Origin: Labilibaculum filiforme
GTDB lineage: Bacteria; Bacteroidota; Bacteroidia; Bacteroidales; Marinifilaceae
Direction: 5' to 3'
NCBI RefSeq assembly: GCF_002843315.1
Contig: NZ_MVDD01000007.1
Span: forward strand, 124,001 to 188,000
DNA: 64,000 bases
Positions 25,412 to 34,874 of this stretch are shown here, one piece after another. The position numbers were made by a program, and so were the translations under genes. The notes beneath the pieces are model-generated. The model saw nothing but the letters and a program-made list of their open reading frames with translations. It was not told the DNA's origin and searched no databases. Each line of letters starts with the position of its first letter. Position 1 is the stretch's first letter.

Positions 25412-25474
25412 CTACAATAATTCAACTGGAACCTGTCCTACTTCTCCAGCATAATTTTTTGCACTACTGTATTT
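25412..25474 (-). pseudogene. second 3' remnant of a RAYT gene
   Basis: The last 20 codons (KYSSAKNYAGEVG...) and TAG match the first remnant. Upstream in frame the sequence switches to unrelated residues (AFSLASSFVPDYY), which shows a recombination or insertion junction at about 25475. Confidence 0.6.
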
Positions 25475-25639
25475 GTAATAATCAGGCACAAAACTACTCG
25501 CAAGTGAGAAAGCCGAATGTAACAATAATTTATAAAATCACGATAAATATATCTTACATCTTATCCTGATAAGTAAGTTAATGTCAAGAGATATTTTATA
25601 TTAAATATCATCTATCATCGAATTGTCATACTTAATCTG

Positions 25640-25647
25640 TAAATTTG
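25640..25647 (+). promoter_or_regulatory. promoter -7 element of the HAD gene
   Basis: TAAATTTG lies 23 bases before the start codon of the HAD hydrolase gene. Confidence 0.5.
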
Positions 25648-25669
25648 GTACACACCTAATTTCTCTTTT

Positions 25670-26533
25670 ATGACATCAAAAATAAAAATCGTAGTTACTG
25701 ATTTAGATGGAACTTTGCTTCCTTCGCAGGGCAGTATCAGCAAAATTAATTACGATACTTTGGTGAATCTGACTGATAAAAATATTGTTAGGGTAATTGC
25801 TACAGGAAGAAGTCTTTATTCTGCCATGGCGGTGTTGGCTGAAGATTTTCCGATTGATTATTTGATTTTTTCATCGGGAGCAGGCATTGTGCAGTGGAAT
25901 ACAAAAGAACTAATTTACTCGCAACACATTAAAGCAGAGGAAGTATTAGAATTATCGAAGATTTTAATCGATCATAAAATTGATTTTATGATTCATGACC
26001 CTATCCCTTTAAATCATCAATTTTGGTACTACCAAAGTGGAAACAAAAATTTAGATTTTGATAGAAGATTGACTCTTTACAAGCAATTTGCAACGCCTGT
26101 TGGTAAACTCGAAGATACCCGGCGAGATGCTTGTCAGCTTTTGGCCATACTTCCCAATAAAGTAGCTTGGTTTGAGGAGTTAAAAGCAAAATTTACCGAT
26201 ATCAAGATTATTCGAGCTACCTCGCCTCTGGATCATGAATCTATTTGGATGGAAATTTTCCCGATTCACATTTCAAAAGGACTTGGATGCCAATGGCTTT
26301 GCAATAAATTAGGAATCTCGAACACCGAATCGTTTGCAATAGGAAATGATTACAACGACATTGATTTATTGGAATGGGCCACACACAGTTTTGTTGTTGC
26401 CAATGCTCCCAAAGAATTACAAACCAAATATCAGGTAACCGATAGCGTTTCGGAAGATGGATTTGCCAAAGCAGTTAAACAGATATTGAAAACACAAACT
26501 ACATCGCAGCAAGCAACAAATCGATGTCTTTAG
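25670..26533 (+). CDS. Cof-type HAD-IIB phosphatase
   Basis: 287 residues, cytoplasmic. The HAD motif I is VVTDLDGTLLPS with the nucleophilic Asp, motif II is VIATGRS, and the metal-binding motif IV is AIGNDYNDIDLLEWA. The cap sits between motifs II and III, as in the Cof/YidA subfamily. Such enzymes dephosphorylate sugar phosphates or flavin precursors; the substrate is not predictable. Its last 35 bases overlap the 3' end of the convergent alanine dehydrogenase gene. Confidence 0.9.
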   Translation: MTSKIKIVVTDLDGTLLPSQGSISKINYDTLVNLTDKNIVRVIATGRSLYSAMAVLAEDFPIDYLIFSSGAGIVQWNTKELIYSQHIKAEEVLELSKILIDHKIDFMIHDPIPLNHQFWYYQSGNKNLDFDRRLTLYKQFATPVGKLEDTRRDACQLLAILPNKVAWFEELKAKFTDIKIIRATSPLDHESIWMEIFPIHISKGLGCQWLCNKLGISNTESFAIGNDYNDIDLLEWATHSFVVANAPKELQTKYQVTDSVSEDGFAKAVKQILKTQTTSQQATNRCL

Positions 26534-27728
26534 CCAAAATACCAAATGAGTCTCCCAATCGACGATTGGTTAGAATTCCCCGATAAATATAAGTTCCATG
26601 ACGTAAGCCAATATCTCGCTTAATAAACTGATGCACACCTCCATTATTTCCAATTTGCAGTAACAAAGGCGAACATATATTGCTTAAGGCCAAAGAGGCA
26701 GTTCGAGATACGTGCGAAGGTACATTGGGAACGCAGTAATGCAAAACACCATGCTTTTTAAACACCGGATCTTTATGGGTAGTCATCATCGAAGTTTCGA
26801 AACAACCTCCCTGATCGATACTCAGGTCGATAATTATGGAACCAGGTTTCATTTTGGCAACCATATCTTCGGTAACAATAAAACCACTTACATTTTTTTC
26901 GTAACGCAATGCTCCAATTACTACATCAGCCGAAGCCAAAGCTTTTTCGAGTACATGAGGATGAAAAATAGAGGTAAAAACACGATGTCCCAGATGATCT
27001 TCTAATCGTCGTAAACGGTAAATAGAATCGTCAAAAACTTTTACCATAGCACCTAATCCCATGGCTGCTCTAGTGGCATATTCCGAAGCAGTTCCGGCAC
27101 CTAGCACAATTACTTCGGTAGGAGTTATTCCTGTAATTCCACCTAGCATCACACCTTTTCCACCATGCGCTTTACTTAGGTATTCTCCGGCAATCATTAC
27201 TGCCGAAATACCTGCAATTTCGGACATCGACCGAACAACTGGGAAAAAATTATTCTCATCTTTCACCAATTCCATGGCAATGGCGGTAACCTTCTTTTGC
27301 ATTAATTTGCGGATATTTTCGCAACACTGACTTTTAATTTGAAGTGCCGAAAATAGGATTTGATTTCCACGAAGCATATCAATTTCTGCACTGGAAAAAG
27401 GGGATACCTGCATTACCACATCACACTGATAAATCTCACTCTTCGCATTCACGATCTGAGCTCCATTTTCGCTGTATTCTTTATCGGTGTAATTAGATGC
27501 AAGTCCGGCCCCACGCTCTATCATCACATCGTGGCCATTATTCACTAACACTTCAACAGATTGAGGTGTTAAGCAAATTCGGTTTTCACCTTTCCCATCT
27601 TCTCGTGGAATACCAATGGCTAGTTGTTTACGTCGGCGTTCAATTTCCAACATTTCCTCTTTAGGCTGATAGATCTTATGCCCAATCGGAAAATTTCTCG
27701 ATCCTTGACTTAGTGGCGCCATATGCAA
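26499..27728 (-). CDS. ald: alanine dehydrogenase
   Basis: 409 residues. The protein belongs to the alanine dehydrogenase/transhydrogenase alpha family: IGIPREDGKGENRICLTPQSV at the N-terminus and a NAD-binding fold with VLGAGTASEYATRAAMGLGA near residue 205. It converts alanine and NAD to pyruvate, ammonia and NADH. The first ~30 residues extend beyond the usual start, so a later Met may be used. It overlaps the HAD gene tail-to-tail, and tsaE and porX lie upstream on the same strand. Confidence 0.85.
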   Translation of the reverse strand: MHMAPLSQGSRNFPIGHKIYQPKEEMLEIERRRKQLAIGIPREDGKGENRICLTPQSVEVLVNNGHDVMIERGAGLASNYTDKEYSENGAQIVNAKSEIYQCDVVMQVSPFSSAEIDMLRGNQILFSALQIKSQCCENIRKLMQKKVTAIAMELVKDENNFFPVVRSMSEIAGISAVMIAGEYLSKAHGGKGVMLGGITGITPTEVIVLGAGTASEYATRAAMGLGAMVKVFDDSIYRLRRLEDHLGHRVFTSIFHPHVLEKALASADVVIGALRYEKNVSGFIVTEDMVAKMKPGSIIIDLSIDQGGCFETSMMTTHKDPVFKKHGVLHYCVPNVPSHVSRTASLALSNICSPLLLQIGNNGGVHQFIKRDIGLRHGTYIYRGILTNRRLGDSFGILAKDIDLLLAAM

Positions 27729-27811
27729 AAATTGTAATGTTAAAGAAGATTATAACAAGTATAACGAATCTACAATTTAAACATTTTTTTACTATTATGC
27801 ATCTTCCTTAC

Positions 27812-28228
27812 TTAGCGAATTGTAATTGTGCGACTACCATTCTTTTCTTCCTGAAAAAGAACCTCCACCGCATCTGAAGGTAAAATAGATTCAATTTTTT
27901 CGGGCCATTCAATAAAACACATTGCGTTGCCGTAAAAATAATCCTCGTAACCAAAATCATAAGCCTCTTTTACATCCTCAATCCGATAAAAATCGAAATG
28001 GTAAATAATTTCCTCTTTAGAAGTATGATATTCGTTCACTATTGAAAAGGTAGGACTATTGATGGTATCTTCGACTCCCATTGCCTCGCAAATTGCTTTT
28101 ACAAAGGTAGTTTTCCCTACACCCATTGCTCCATAAAGAGCAAATACACGTTTATTTCCCACTAAGGAAAGAAATTTTTTTGCGACAGCATTAATCTCTT
28201 TCAGCGAATTAATTTTTAACACACTCAT
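27812..28228 (-). CDS. tsaE: tRNA t6A biosynthesis ATPase TsaE
   Basis: 138 residues, the normal size. The P-loop is GAMGVGKTTF (residues about 34-43), and INSPTFSIVNEY and CFIEWPEKI complete the family signature. With TsaB and TsaD it helps place threonylcarbamoyl on A37 of tRNAs. It lies between porX and ald on the same strand, 26 bases after porX, and is likely cotranscribed with it. Confidence 0.93.
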   Translation of the reverse strand: MSVLKINSLKEINAVAKKFLSLVGNKRVFALYGAMGVGKTTFVKAICEAMGVEDTINSPTFSIVNEYHTSKEEIIYHFDFYRIEDVKEAYDFGYEDYFYGNAMCFIEWPEKIESILPSDAVEVLFQEEKNGSRTITIR

Positions 28229-28254
28229 TTCTGCAAACTATTGATATATAATTG

Positions 28255-29808
28255 TTAGCGCGGATTTAGTGTCACTAATGGAATTAAAACTTCCTCGAGC
28301 GAAATCCCTCCATGCTGAAAAGTATTTCGATAATAGGAACTGTAATAATTAAAGTTATTAGGATAAGCCAAAAAATCCTCGCCGAATGCAAAGATATAAG
28401 AAGAACTTACATTTACCTGAGGGAGTAATGCTTTTCGCGGATCGGTTACCTCAAAAACATGTTTGGGGTTATAATTCAGATTCTTACCCATTTTATATCG
28501 CAAATTAGCATTGGTTTGTCTATCACCAATTACTTTTACGGCATTTTGAACCCGAATAGAACCATGATCGGTGGTAATAATCAGTTTTATATTCTTTTCA
28601 GCTAACTTTTTAATTAATTCCAATAACATGGAATGCTCGAACCAGGAAAGTGTTAAAGAACGATAAGCAGCCTCATCGGGAGCTAAATCGCGAATCATAT
28701 CGCTTTCGGTACGCGCATGTGAGAGCATATCCACAAAATTATACACAAAAACGCTCAACTGAGATTCCAAAATAGAGCTGATATTCTCCATTACTTTAGC
28801 GCCCATTTTTTCGTTGTTTATTTTTTCGTAATGGTAACTAAAGTCCTTGTAATCTCTTTTAAACTGAAAACCAATAAACTCTTCTTCGTGAATATTTTTA
28901 CTCGATTCCTCATCCTCATGTATCCAATGGCTTGGATGTTTCTTTTGGATATCCAAAGGCATTAAACCCGAAAACATGGAGTTCCGAGCATATTGTGTTG
29001 CTGTTGGTAGAATGGAATAGTACATATCATCATCTACCACCGAGTAGTAATTATTTATTACCGGATAGAGCATTTGCCATTGATCGTAACGAAGATTATC
29101 AATCAAAATAAAGGCTACTTTTTGTCCTTTATCGAGCAATGGGTACACCTTTTCTTTAAAAACGGCAGGAGTTAGAAGTGGTTTATCGGTATTGCCCGGT
29201 TCTAACCATTCTAAATAATTCTTTTTAATAAATCGGGCAAACAAATTGTTGGCTTCGTTCTTTTGCATTCGCAAAATCTCGTCCATTCCCGACTCCTCGA
29301 TATTGGCAAGTTCTAGTTCCCAAAACACCAACTTCCGATACATTTTCATCCAATCGGTAAAATCGCGACAATCGTTAATCTCCATTCCCAATTGTCCGAA
29401 TCGTGATTGATAAGCTATGGTAGTTTTTTCGGAAACCAATCTTTTTTTATCGATTTGCTTTTTAATGGTAAGCAATATTTGCTTCGGATTTACAGGTTTT
29501 ATTAAGTAATCGGAGATTTGCTTTCCGATTGCCTCATCCATAATATCTTCTTCCTCGCTCTTGGTAATCATAACAATTGGAAGTGCCGAATCGATAGATT
29601 TAATCTCTCCTAAGGCTTCCAACCCGCTCATACCAGGCATATTCTCGTCCAGCAAAACCAAATCGAATTGATTCTCGCGAACCATATCTATTGCATCGTG
29701 CGCATTATTGCACGATTTTACATGGTAGCCTTTTCCTTCCAAAAAAATAATATGTGGTTTCAACAGCTCAATCTCATCATCCACCCAAAGTATCGTAATA
29801 TCTTTCAC
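28255..29808 (-). CDS. porX: PorX: response regulator with PglZ (alkaline-phosphatase-fold) output domain
   Basis: 517 residues. A receiver domain covers residues 1-120 with DDE at the start, the phospho-acceptor Asp in DLVLLDENMPG, and KPVNPKQ carrying the conserved Lys. A helical linker follows. The C-terminal ~320 residues are a PglZ/alkaline-phosphatase-like domain (AFILIDNLRYDQW, later IITTDHGS). This architecture defines PorX, which with PorY and the sigma factor SigP controls type IX secretion genes and also contacts PorL. It is next to porW, a likely functional neighbour. Confidence 0.95.
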   Translation of the reverse strand: MKDITILWVDDEIELLKPHIIFLEGKGYHVKSCNNAHDAIDMVRENQFDLVLLDENMPGMSGLEALGEIKSIDSALPIVMITKSEEEDIMDEAIGKQISDYLIKPVNPKQILLTIKKQIDKKRLVSEKTTIAYQSRFGQLGMEINDCRDFTDWMKMYRKLVFWELELANIEESGMDEILRMQKNEANNLFARFIKKNYLEWLEPGNTDKPLLTPAVFKEKVYPLLDKGQKVAFILIDNLRYDQWQMLYPVINNYYSVVDDDMYYSILPTATQYARNSMFSGLMPLDIQKKHPSHWIHEDEESSKNIHEEEFIGFQFKRDYKDFSYHYEKINNEKMGAKVMENISSILESQLSVFVYNFVDMLSHARTESDMIRDLAPDEAAYRSLTLSWFEHSMLLELIKKLAEKNIKLIITTDHGSIRVQNAVKVIGDRQTNANLRYKMGKNLNYNPKHVFEVTDPRKALLPQVNVSSSYIFAFGEDFLAYPNNFNYYSSYYRNTFQHGGISLEEVLIPLVTLNPR

Positions 29809-29889
29809 AAACGTTCATTTTTAGTTCAACCAAACACTCAGGCCCAGTAATAAAGATAACGCAAAGTGAAACCTTTTATTTCCCTTTAC

Positions 29890-32800
29890 TTACTGAAGAT
29901 ACCACTTTTTAAAGAATTCGAGATAAACAGCTGGATCACCATCGTTCATAAATACGTCCAGATTTTCATCAGAAATAACAAAGTTTCGGTAGTTCACTTT
30001 CTCGATAGGTTCGAAAAGAGCGCGGTTCGTAACAATTGCTCTGAAATACATCATCGCTTGTTTTTTATTACGCATGTTGGTTACTAAAAGAATTTCCCGA
30101 TTCTCATCCAAAGTGCGAACTTCTACCTTTAAACTTTTTGTATTGTACCTCTTAATTCCATTTAGCAATTGTTTTGTATCCACATTATCGGTAGCATAAA
30201 CCAATGCAAAATAATGAGGCACATCCTCATCGTAAGTATAAATCCCTTCCTGAACCAATTCCTCCTTTGGTGTTTCAAGCACAGCCTGTTCATCGTTCAA
30301 ATAATTTTCTTTGAAGAAATCAAGGTAAGGGAACAAGGTTTTATTGATATAAAACTTATTAAAATTCTCATCTGTAATCACAAAATTACGATATTCAACC
30401 GTCGCTAATTGTGCAAAAACAGACTCATCTTTTATCAGATTTCTGAAATAATTCATTGCATCGGTTTTCGACCCAACATTATTTACAATAATCATATTTA
30501 AGTCAGTATCGTACTGATCTCTTATCACTGTAAAATCTTTATCGTGATTATAAATATCTGTTCTTAGTTTGCCAACATTTACTGTTCGTACCGGCACTAA
30601 AAGAATAAATTTATGATTTTCACTAGCGGTTACTTCGAATTTTGTAGAATCTAAATTTGAATTTACCGAGACTAATTTATCATTCCTTTTAACAGTAGTT
30701 CTACTATCATTTCGGTTAATATTAAAATAGCTTTTGGTATAAAAATCCAGGTAACCTTCAACGTCTTGATTTTCTTTGAAAACATCAAAATTAGCAGTTG
30801 AAATTACAAAATTTCGATAATCTGCATTCTCCAACCCTGCAAAAGCATTATCATTCGTAATTACTCCATTAAAATAGTTCAAAGCATCCCCTTTATCTTT
30901 TAAGCCTTTCACCATAATCATGATTTGCTCCTTATTTAAAGAGAGTCTATCCACTTTAAAAACCCGATTATTATAGCTCTCCGAATTGTACTTCGAAATA
31001 TTAAACAATGTTCGGTTAGGATCGGCATCTTTCTTTGCAAACAGTAACACAAAATAATGTTCTTCGTTTTCTTCAAACTTATAAATAGGCTTCTCTTTTA
31101 CCTCTTTTTCTTTTTTTGCAAGTTTAACAGTTGCCTGTTCTCCTTCCATTCGCCAATTTCTTAACAAACGATTTTGCCGGGCTTGCTCCATATCTAATTC
31201 GGTATACAACATCGGAATTGCACCTTCATCGAGACCTTTTAATATTGCTTTTGCAGTGGCTTCAATTTCTGCTGTTGGTTTCGAATCGACTAACTGATCC
31301 AAGGATTGTCGGAATTGGGATACATTTTTAGTCCGTCCAATACATAAAGCTCGTAAAAATAAGAATCGAGGGCGCAAGTCGCTTTCCGGATATCTTAGCA
31401 GACCTTCGTTACAACTTTTTATCACTCTTAAGTAGTAAAAATTCTGAAAATCTTCGTAAGCCGAAGCGTACAATTGATTGGCCTTTTGGCCTTCTGCTTC
31501 AATTTTAGCGAAAAAATTAGGATCGCTAAGTGCTTTCGCATAGTCACTCCCCTTAAAGTCGTTCAATATTTTATTCTTATAAACATTTGCCTGCGACAAA
31601 TTTCCAATCTCTTTATTTAAGGAATATAAGTGATAGTAAGTGGACAGTAGATAAGGATTTTCAGGAAACCGTTGAATAAGTATCTCCATGGTTTCTATTG
31701 CCTTTTCGGAATTATTCAATTTCTCGGCGTATACCAAAGCTGCCTGATACAATCCCAGCATAATACGTTCATTGGATTTCTCCATTCCCCCTTTTGTAAC
31801 CGGTAAATCGGTCAGGTAATAATCTTTGGATTTAGGATCCTTTTTAATAGATGGATCTGTGGCTGCAGCTCCCGTATTGTCTTCTAGTGCCAATTCAACA
31901 TCTTCGATACTAAAGGCTGATTTATTTTTTCGTCTCCAGTTATCTTCCAATTTTCGCCTTCCCCATTTACGTTGGAAATCTGATTTTCCAAGGCCAATAT
32001 TTGTAGGATTATAAAAATACCAGTTTCCTGTACTGGAACTAGAACTGGAACTATTTGAGTTTCCTAACATGTTATTCTGGCTATAGAACGCTCTGTCGGA
32101 TACTGCCTCAGCTTCTTTTAGTTTCTGTTCTCTTTCCTTATCGTTAATTTTCTGAATAATGCCTTGAATCAATTTATCTCTATCCGCAGGACTCAAGTTA
32201 GCTACACGTTGCAGACTATCCTCTCGTTCTACTAAATTCAAATTATTCACCAATTCGGTCAAATTGCTAATACGAACCGAAATAATAGCATAGTTGGGAT
32301 AATCTTTCCCCAAATAAGTCATCGAGCTATCGTAACACATCTGCGATTTTGGATAATTTAAATCTTCGAAGTAGTAATCTCCTAACTTTAGGAAGGATAT
32401 GGCTTTTTGATTTTCATTGTAAACAGTTCGTCTGGTAGACTCCCAATAGTTTGGAATTGCAGCATCCATGTTACCATCTTTCACGTCCATTTCCGCAAGA
32501 GCGTAATAAATTTGATCTTGGTATTCCTTATTCTTTTCATCGCGAAGCATTTTTCGTAAACTTTTACGAATTTCGGCTCCATTTTCACTTCCGGTGTACG
32601 ACAATGCTCTGCTAATTTTTGCATTAAATGTCATTTCATACGACGCATTTAAATCTACCAATTTTTGCAAAGTTCGCGATGAAGCATCCGCATTTCCGAG
32701 CTTTTGTTGGAGTTGTGCTGTTAGGTAATAGTATCTTCCTTTTTTCACTTTAGAATCTACTAGAATAATTGCTCGTTCCAGTTCATCAATTGCTCGTTCG

Positions 32801-33471
32801 TATTTTTTTTGCTGAATTGCAGTACTTGCGCGCAAGGTAGAAATATGCAGAATAAAATCTTTTGACAATTTAGGCTCGTCCGACAATCGATCTAAAATCT
32901 CGTTTCCTGCAATTAACTCACCTCTATCTATTAAACTTCGCGCTAAACCTAATTTTGCTTCCGGAATTAATTCCGATTCGGGATATTCTTTTAACAGAAA
33001 ATCAAATGCTTTTTCCGCTACTCGATACTCTCCCTTATAAAATTTTGCTTTCCCAATTAAAAGATAACAATCATCAATCCAATCGTTGTATTCTTTCTTT
33101 TTTCGAAATTCTCGGTATTTTTCGGATTGATTATCTTTTTTACGTTTCGGTTTACGTGTTATGGAATGTATTTTTATTGCCTTAGCAGCTTTCTCTATGG
33201 TTCTATCCATTTCGGAAAAAGACAATGCCCGAGCAGTGGGATCCTGATATTCAAAAACCGGAAGAAGTAAAGAGTAATTCTCTGTAATACCGTCTTCAAT
33301 TTTCTGTTCACCCTTTTTCAGGCTTTCTTTCCCATTAAAATATACATTGTAATGTGTGGTTAATGCATGATATTGTCTACTTACAAATGTGTTTTTTTGA
33401 TTGGAACAAGCAAACACAAAAAGTAAACAACAAACACCTAAACATCCTTTTTGAAAAAATTTATTGGCCAA
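29890..33471 (-). CDS. porW: PorW/SprE-type T9SS lipoprotein with three C-terminal repeats
   Basis: 1193 residues. The lipoprotein signal ends at Cys22 (LLFVFAC). The start of the mature protein, RQYHALTTHYNVYFNGKESL, is the well-known PorW/SprE signature. Residues about 100-700 are tetratricopeptide-like helices. After about residue 800 there are three repeats of roughly 110 residues (about 802-915, 951-1058 and 1081-1193), each with a hydrophobic strand start, a YFRxI helix, a YRNFVIS motif and a YLxFFKxxY end. PorW/SprE is needed for type IX secretion and gliding. It lies upstream of porX on the same strand with an 81-base gap. Confidence 0.9.
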   Translation of the reverse strand: MANKFFQKGCLGVCCLLFVFACSNQKNTFVSRQYHALTTHYNVYFNGKESLKKGEQKIEDGITENYSLLLPVFEYQDPTARALSFSEMDRTIEKAAKAIKIHSITRKPKRKKDNQSEKYREFRKKKEYNDWIDDCYLLIGKAKFYKGEYRVAEKAFDFLLKEYPESELIPEAKLGLARSLIDRGELIAGNEILDRLSDEPKLSKDFILHISTLRASTAIQQKKYERAIDELERAIILVDSKVKKGRYYYLTAQLQQKLGNADASSRTLQKLVDLNASYEMTFNAKISRALSYTGSENGAEIRKSLRKMLRDEKNKEYQDQIYYALAEMDVKDGNMDAAIPNYWESTRRTVYNENQKAISFLKLGDYYFEDLNYPKSQMCYDSSMTYLGKDYPNYAIISVRISNLTELVNNLNLVEREDSLQRVANLSPADRDKLIQGIIQKINDKEREQKLKEAEAVSDRAFYSQNNMLGNSNSSSSSSSTGNWYFYNPTNIGLGKSDFQRKWGRRKLEDNWRRKNKSAFSIEDVELALEDNTGAAATDPSIKKDPKSKDYYLTDLPVTKGGMEKSNERIMLGLYQAALVYAEKLNNSEKAIETMEILIQRFPENPYLLSTYYHLYSLNKEIGNLSQANVYKNKILNDFKGSDYAKALSDPNFFAKIEAEGQKANQLYASAYEDFQNFYYLRVIKSCNEGLLRYPESDLRPRFLFLRALCIGRTKNVSQFRQSLDQLVDSKPTAEIEATAKAILKGLDEGAIPMLYTELDMEQARQNRLLRNWRMEGEQATVKLAKKEKEVKEKPIYKFEENEEHYFVLLFAKKDADPNRTLFNISKYNSESYNNRVFKVDRLSLNKEQIMIMVKGLKDKGDALNYFNGVITNDNAFAGLENADYRNFVISTANFDVFKENQDVEGYLDFYTKSYFNINRNDSRTTVKRNDKLVSVNSNLDSTKFEVTASENHKFILLVPVRTVNVGKLRTDIYNHDKDFTVIRDQYDTDLNMIIVNNVGSKTDAMNYFRNLIKDESVFAQLATVEYRNFVITDENFNKFYINKTLFPYLDFFKENYLNDEQAVLETPKEELVQEGIYTYDEDVPHYFALVYATDNVDTKQLLNGIKRYNTKSLKVEVRTLDENREILLVTNMRNKKQAMMYFRAIVTNRALFEPIEKVNYRNFVISDENLDVFMNDGDPAVYLEFFKKWYLQ

Positions 33472-33659
33472 GACTTATCGTTTTGTTAGATAACTGTTAA
33501 ATTAATAAATTAGTATACAAAGAAATAAATAAAAGCTAATTTTACTTGCCTCAACTTTCAATAACACTTACTAATCAAACAGTTAATCTAAATCTGATTA
33601 TAAATAGTAATACACTCGAAAATTATTAAAACTTTCTGAATATAAGCTTATTTAAGCAA

Positions 33660-33690
33660 AAATAAAAAAGGAGCATCAAATGCTCCTTTT
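33660..33690 (-). terminator. mrp terminator
   Basis: A perfect 11-bp stem AAAAGGAGCAT/ATGCTCCTTTT with a CAA loop, 22 bases after the mrp stop, T run on the minus strand. Confidence 0.9.
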
Positions 33691-33711
33691 CAAATCATAA
33701 TATATACTGCT

Positions 33712-34809
33712 TTAACGAGTAATTTCTACCCGTTTTGTAGGATCTTTATCTGCATTTCTTTTATCAACAACAGTCATTAATTTTGTTGCCAAATCGGCGA
33801 AAGCCATTCCTGTAACTGTATCGGTATTAACAGCTGCGGGTGTTCCGTTATCGCCACCTTCTCTAATGCTCTGAACAATAGGAATTTGTCCTAACAGATC
33901 AATTCCTTTCTCTTCGGCCAATTTTTTACATCCATCCTTACCAAAAATATAATATTTATTTTCCGGCAATTCGGCTGGTGTAAACCAAGCCATATTTTCT
34001 ACCATACCCAAAACAGGAACATTTACGCCGGCTCCTTCGAACATGCTAATTGCTTTAATGGCATCTGCCAAAGCAACTTCCTGAGGAGTACTTACAATAA
34101 TAGCACCTGTAACCGGCACTGTTTGTACCAAAGTAAGGTGAATATCGCTTGTTCCTGGTGGTAAATCAATCAATACAAAATCGAGTTCGCCCCAGTTTCC
34201 TTCTTCAATTAATTGTTTTAATGCATTGGAAGCCATTGGTCCACGCCAAACAGTTGCCTGAGCAGGATCAACAAAGAATCCGATAGACAGCATTTTAACA
34301 CCAAATTTTTCGTGAGGTTCTATTCTATCTTTATCATCGATCTTAATTAAGCTCGGACGTGCAGATTCAGAACCAAACATTTTAGGAATAGATGGACCAA
34401 AAATATCGGCATCGATTAAACCTACCTTAGCACCAGCATTGGCTAATGCTACCGCTAAATTGGTTGCAACTGTTGATTTTCCTACACCACCTTTACCCGA
34501 AGCAATTGCAATAATATTCTTCACGTTGGGAAGAACGCCAGGCTCATCAACCATATGAACGGCTTTCACTTTAATATTTCCTTTTATTTCGGCGTCTTTA
34601 TCAATAAATTTTAGGATAGCAGAAACGCAAAGTTTTTTTAAAGTAATAATATTTGGATCGTCTGATTTTTGAAAAACCAGATCAAAACCTATTTTTTTCC
34701 CTTCAATTTTAATGTTACGAACCATATCCAGGGCCATGATATCCTTATCGGAACCTGGAAACTTTACCAAACGTAAAGCATCCGTAACCTGTTTTTGAGT
34801 ATAACTCAT
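33712..34809 (-). CDS. mrp: Mrp/NBP35-family Fe-S cluster carrier ATPase
   Basis: 365 residues. Residues 1-90 are the MIP18/DUF59 domain. The deviant Walker A motif IASGKGGVGKSTVATNL is near residue 100, and DLPPGTSDIHLTL is the switch region. Such proteins carry and deliver [4Fe-4S] clusters. The usual C-terminal CxxC cluster ligands are replaced here by FTPAELPENKY, a form I recall for Bacteroidetes Mrp, so cluster binding needs other ligands. It follows the alkyltransferase-like gene by 65 bases, with a -7 box TACATTTG (34851-34858). Confidence 0.9.
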   Translation of the reverse strand: MSYTQKQVTDALRLVKFPGSDKDIMALDMVRNIKIEGKKIGFDLVFQKSDDPNIITLKKLCVSAILKFIDKDAEIKGNIKVKAVHMVDEPGVLPNVKNIIAIASGKGGVGKSTVATNLAVALANAGAKVGLIDADIFGPSIPKMFGSESARPSLIKIDDKDRIEPHEKFGVKMLSIGFFVDPAQATVWRGPMASNALKQLIEEGNWGELDFVLIDLPPGTSDIHLTLVQTVPVTGAIIVSTPQEVALADAIKAISMFEGAGVNVPVLGMVENMAWFTPAELPENKYYIFGKDGCKKLAEEKGIDLLGQIPIVQSIREGGDNGTPAAVNTDTVTGMAFADLATKLMTVVDKRNADKDPTKRVEITR

Positions 34810-34850
34810 GATCTATTAAATTTAAGTCTTTGAATATTTAAAGAATACCG

Positions 34851-34858
34851 CAAATGTA
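34851..34858 (-). promoter_or_regulatory. mrp promoter -7 element
   Basis: TACATTTG fits TAnnTTTG, 42 bases before the mrp start, within the gap after the upstream gene. Confidence 0.35.
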
Positions 34859-34874
34859 AGTATTTAGATTCTAT

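Larger units (their letters stand above)
25362..25474 (-). repeat. 113-bp direct repeat, right copy (REP + RAYT 3' end)
   Basis: Counterpart of 24224-24334, differing by a two-base insertion. It bounds the toxin-like frame on its upstream side. Confidence 0.85.

Noticed and set aside
24272-25474. Active insertion sequence
   Set aside because: Only 3' transposase remnants exist, without catalytic domains or target duplications.
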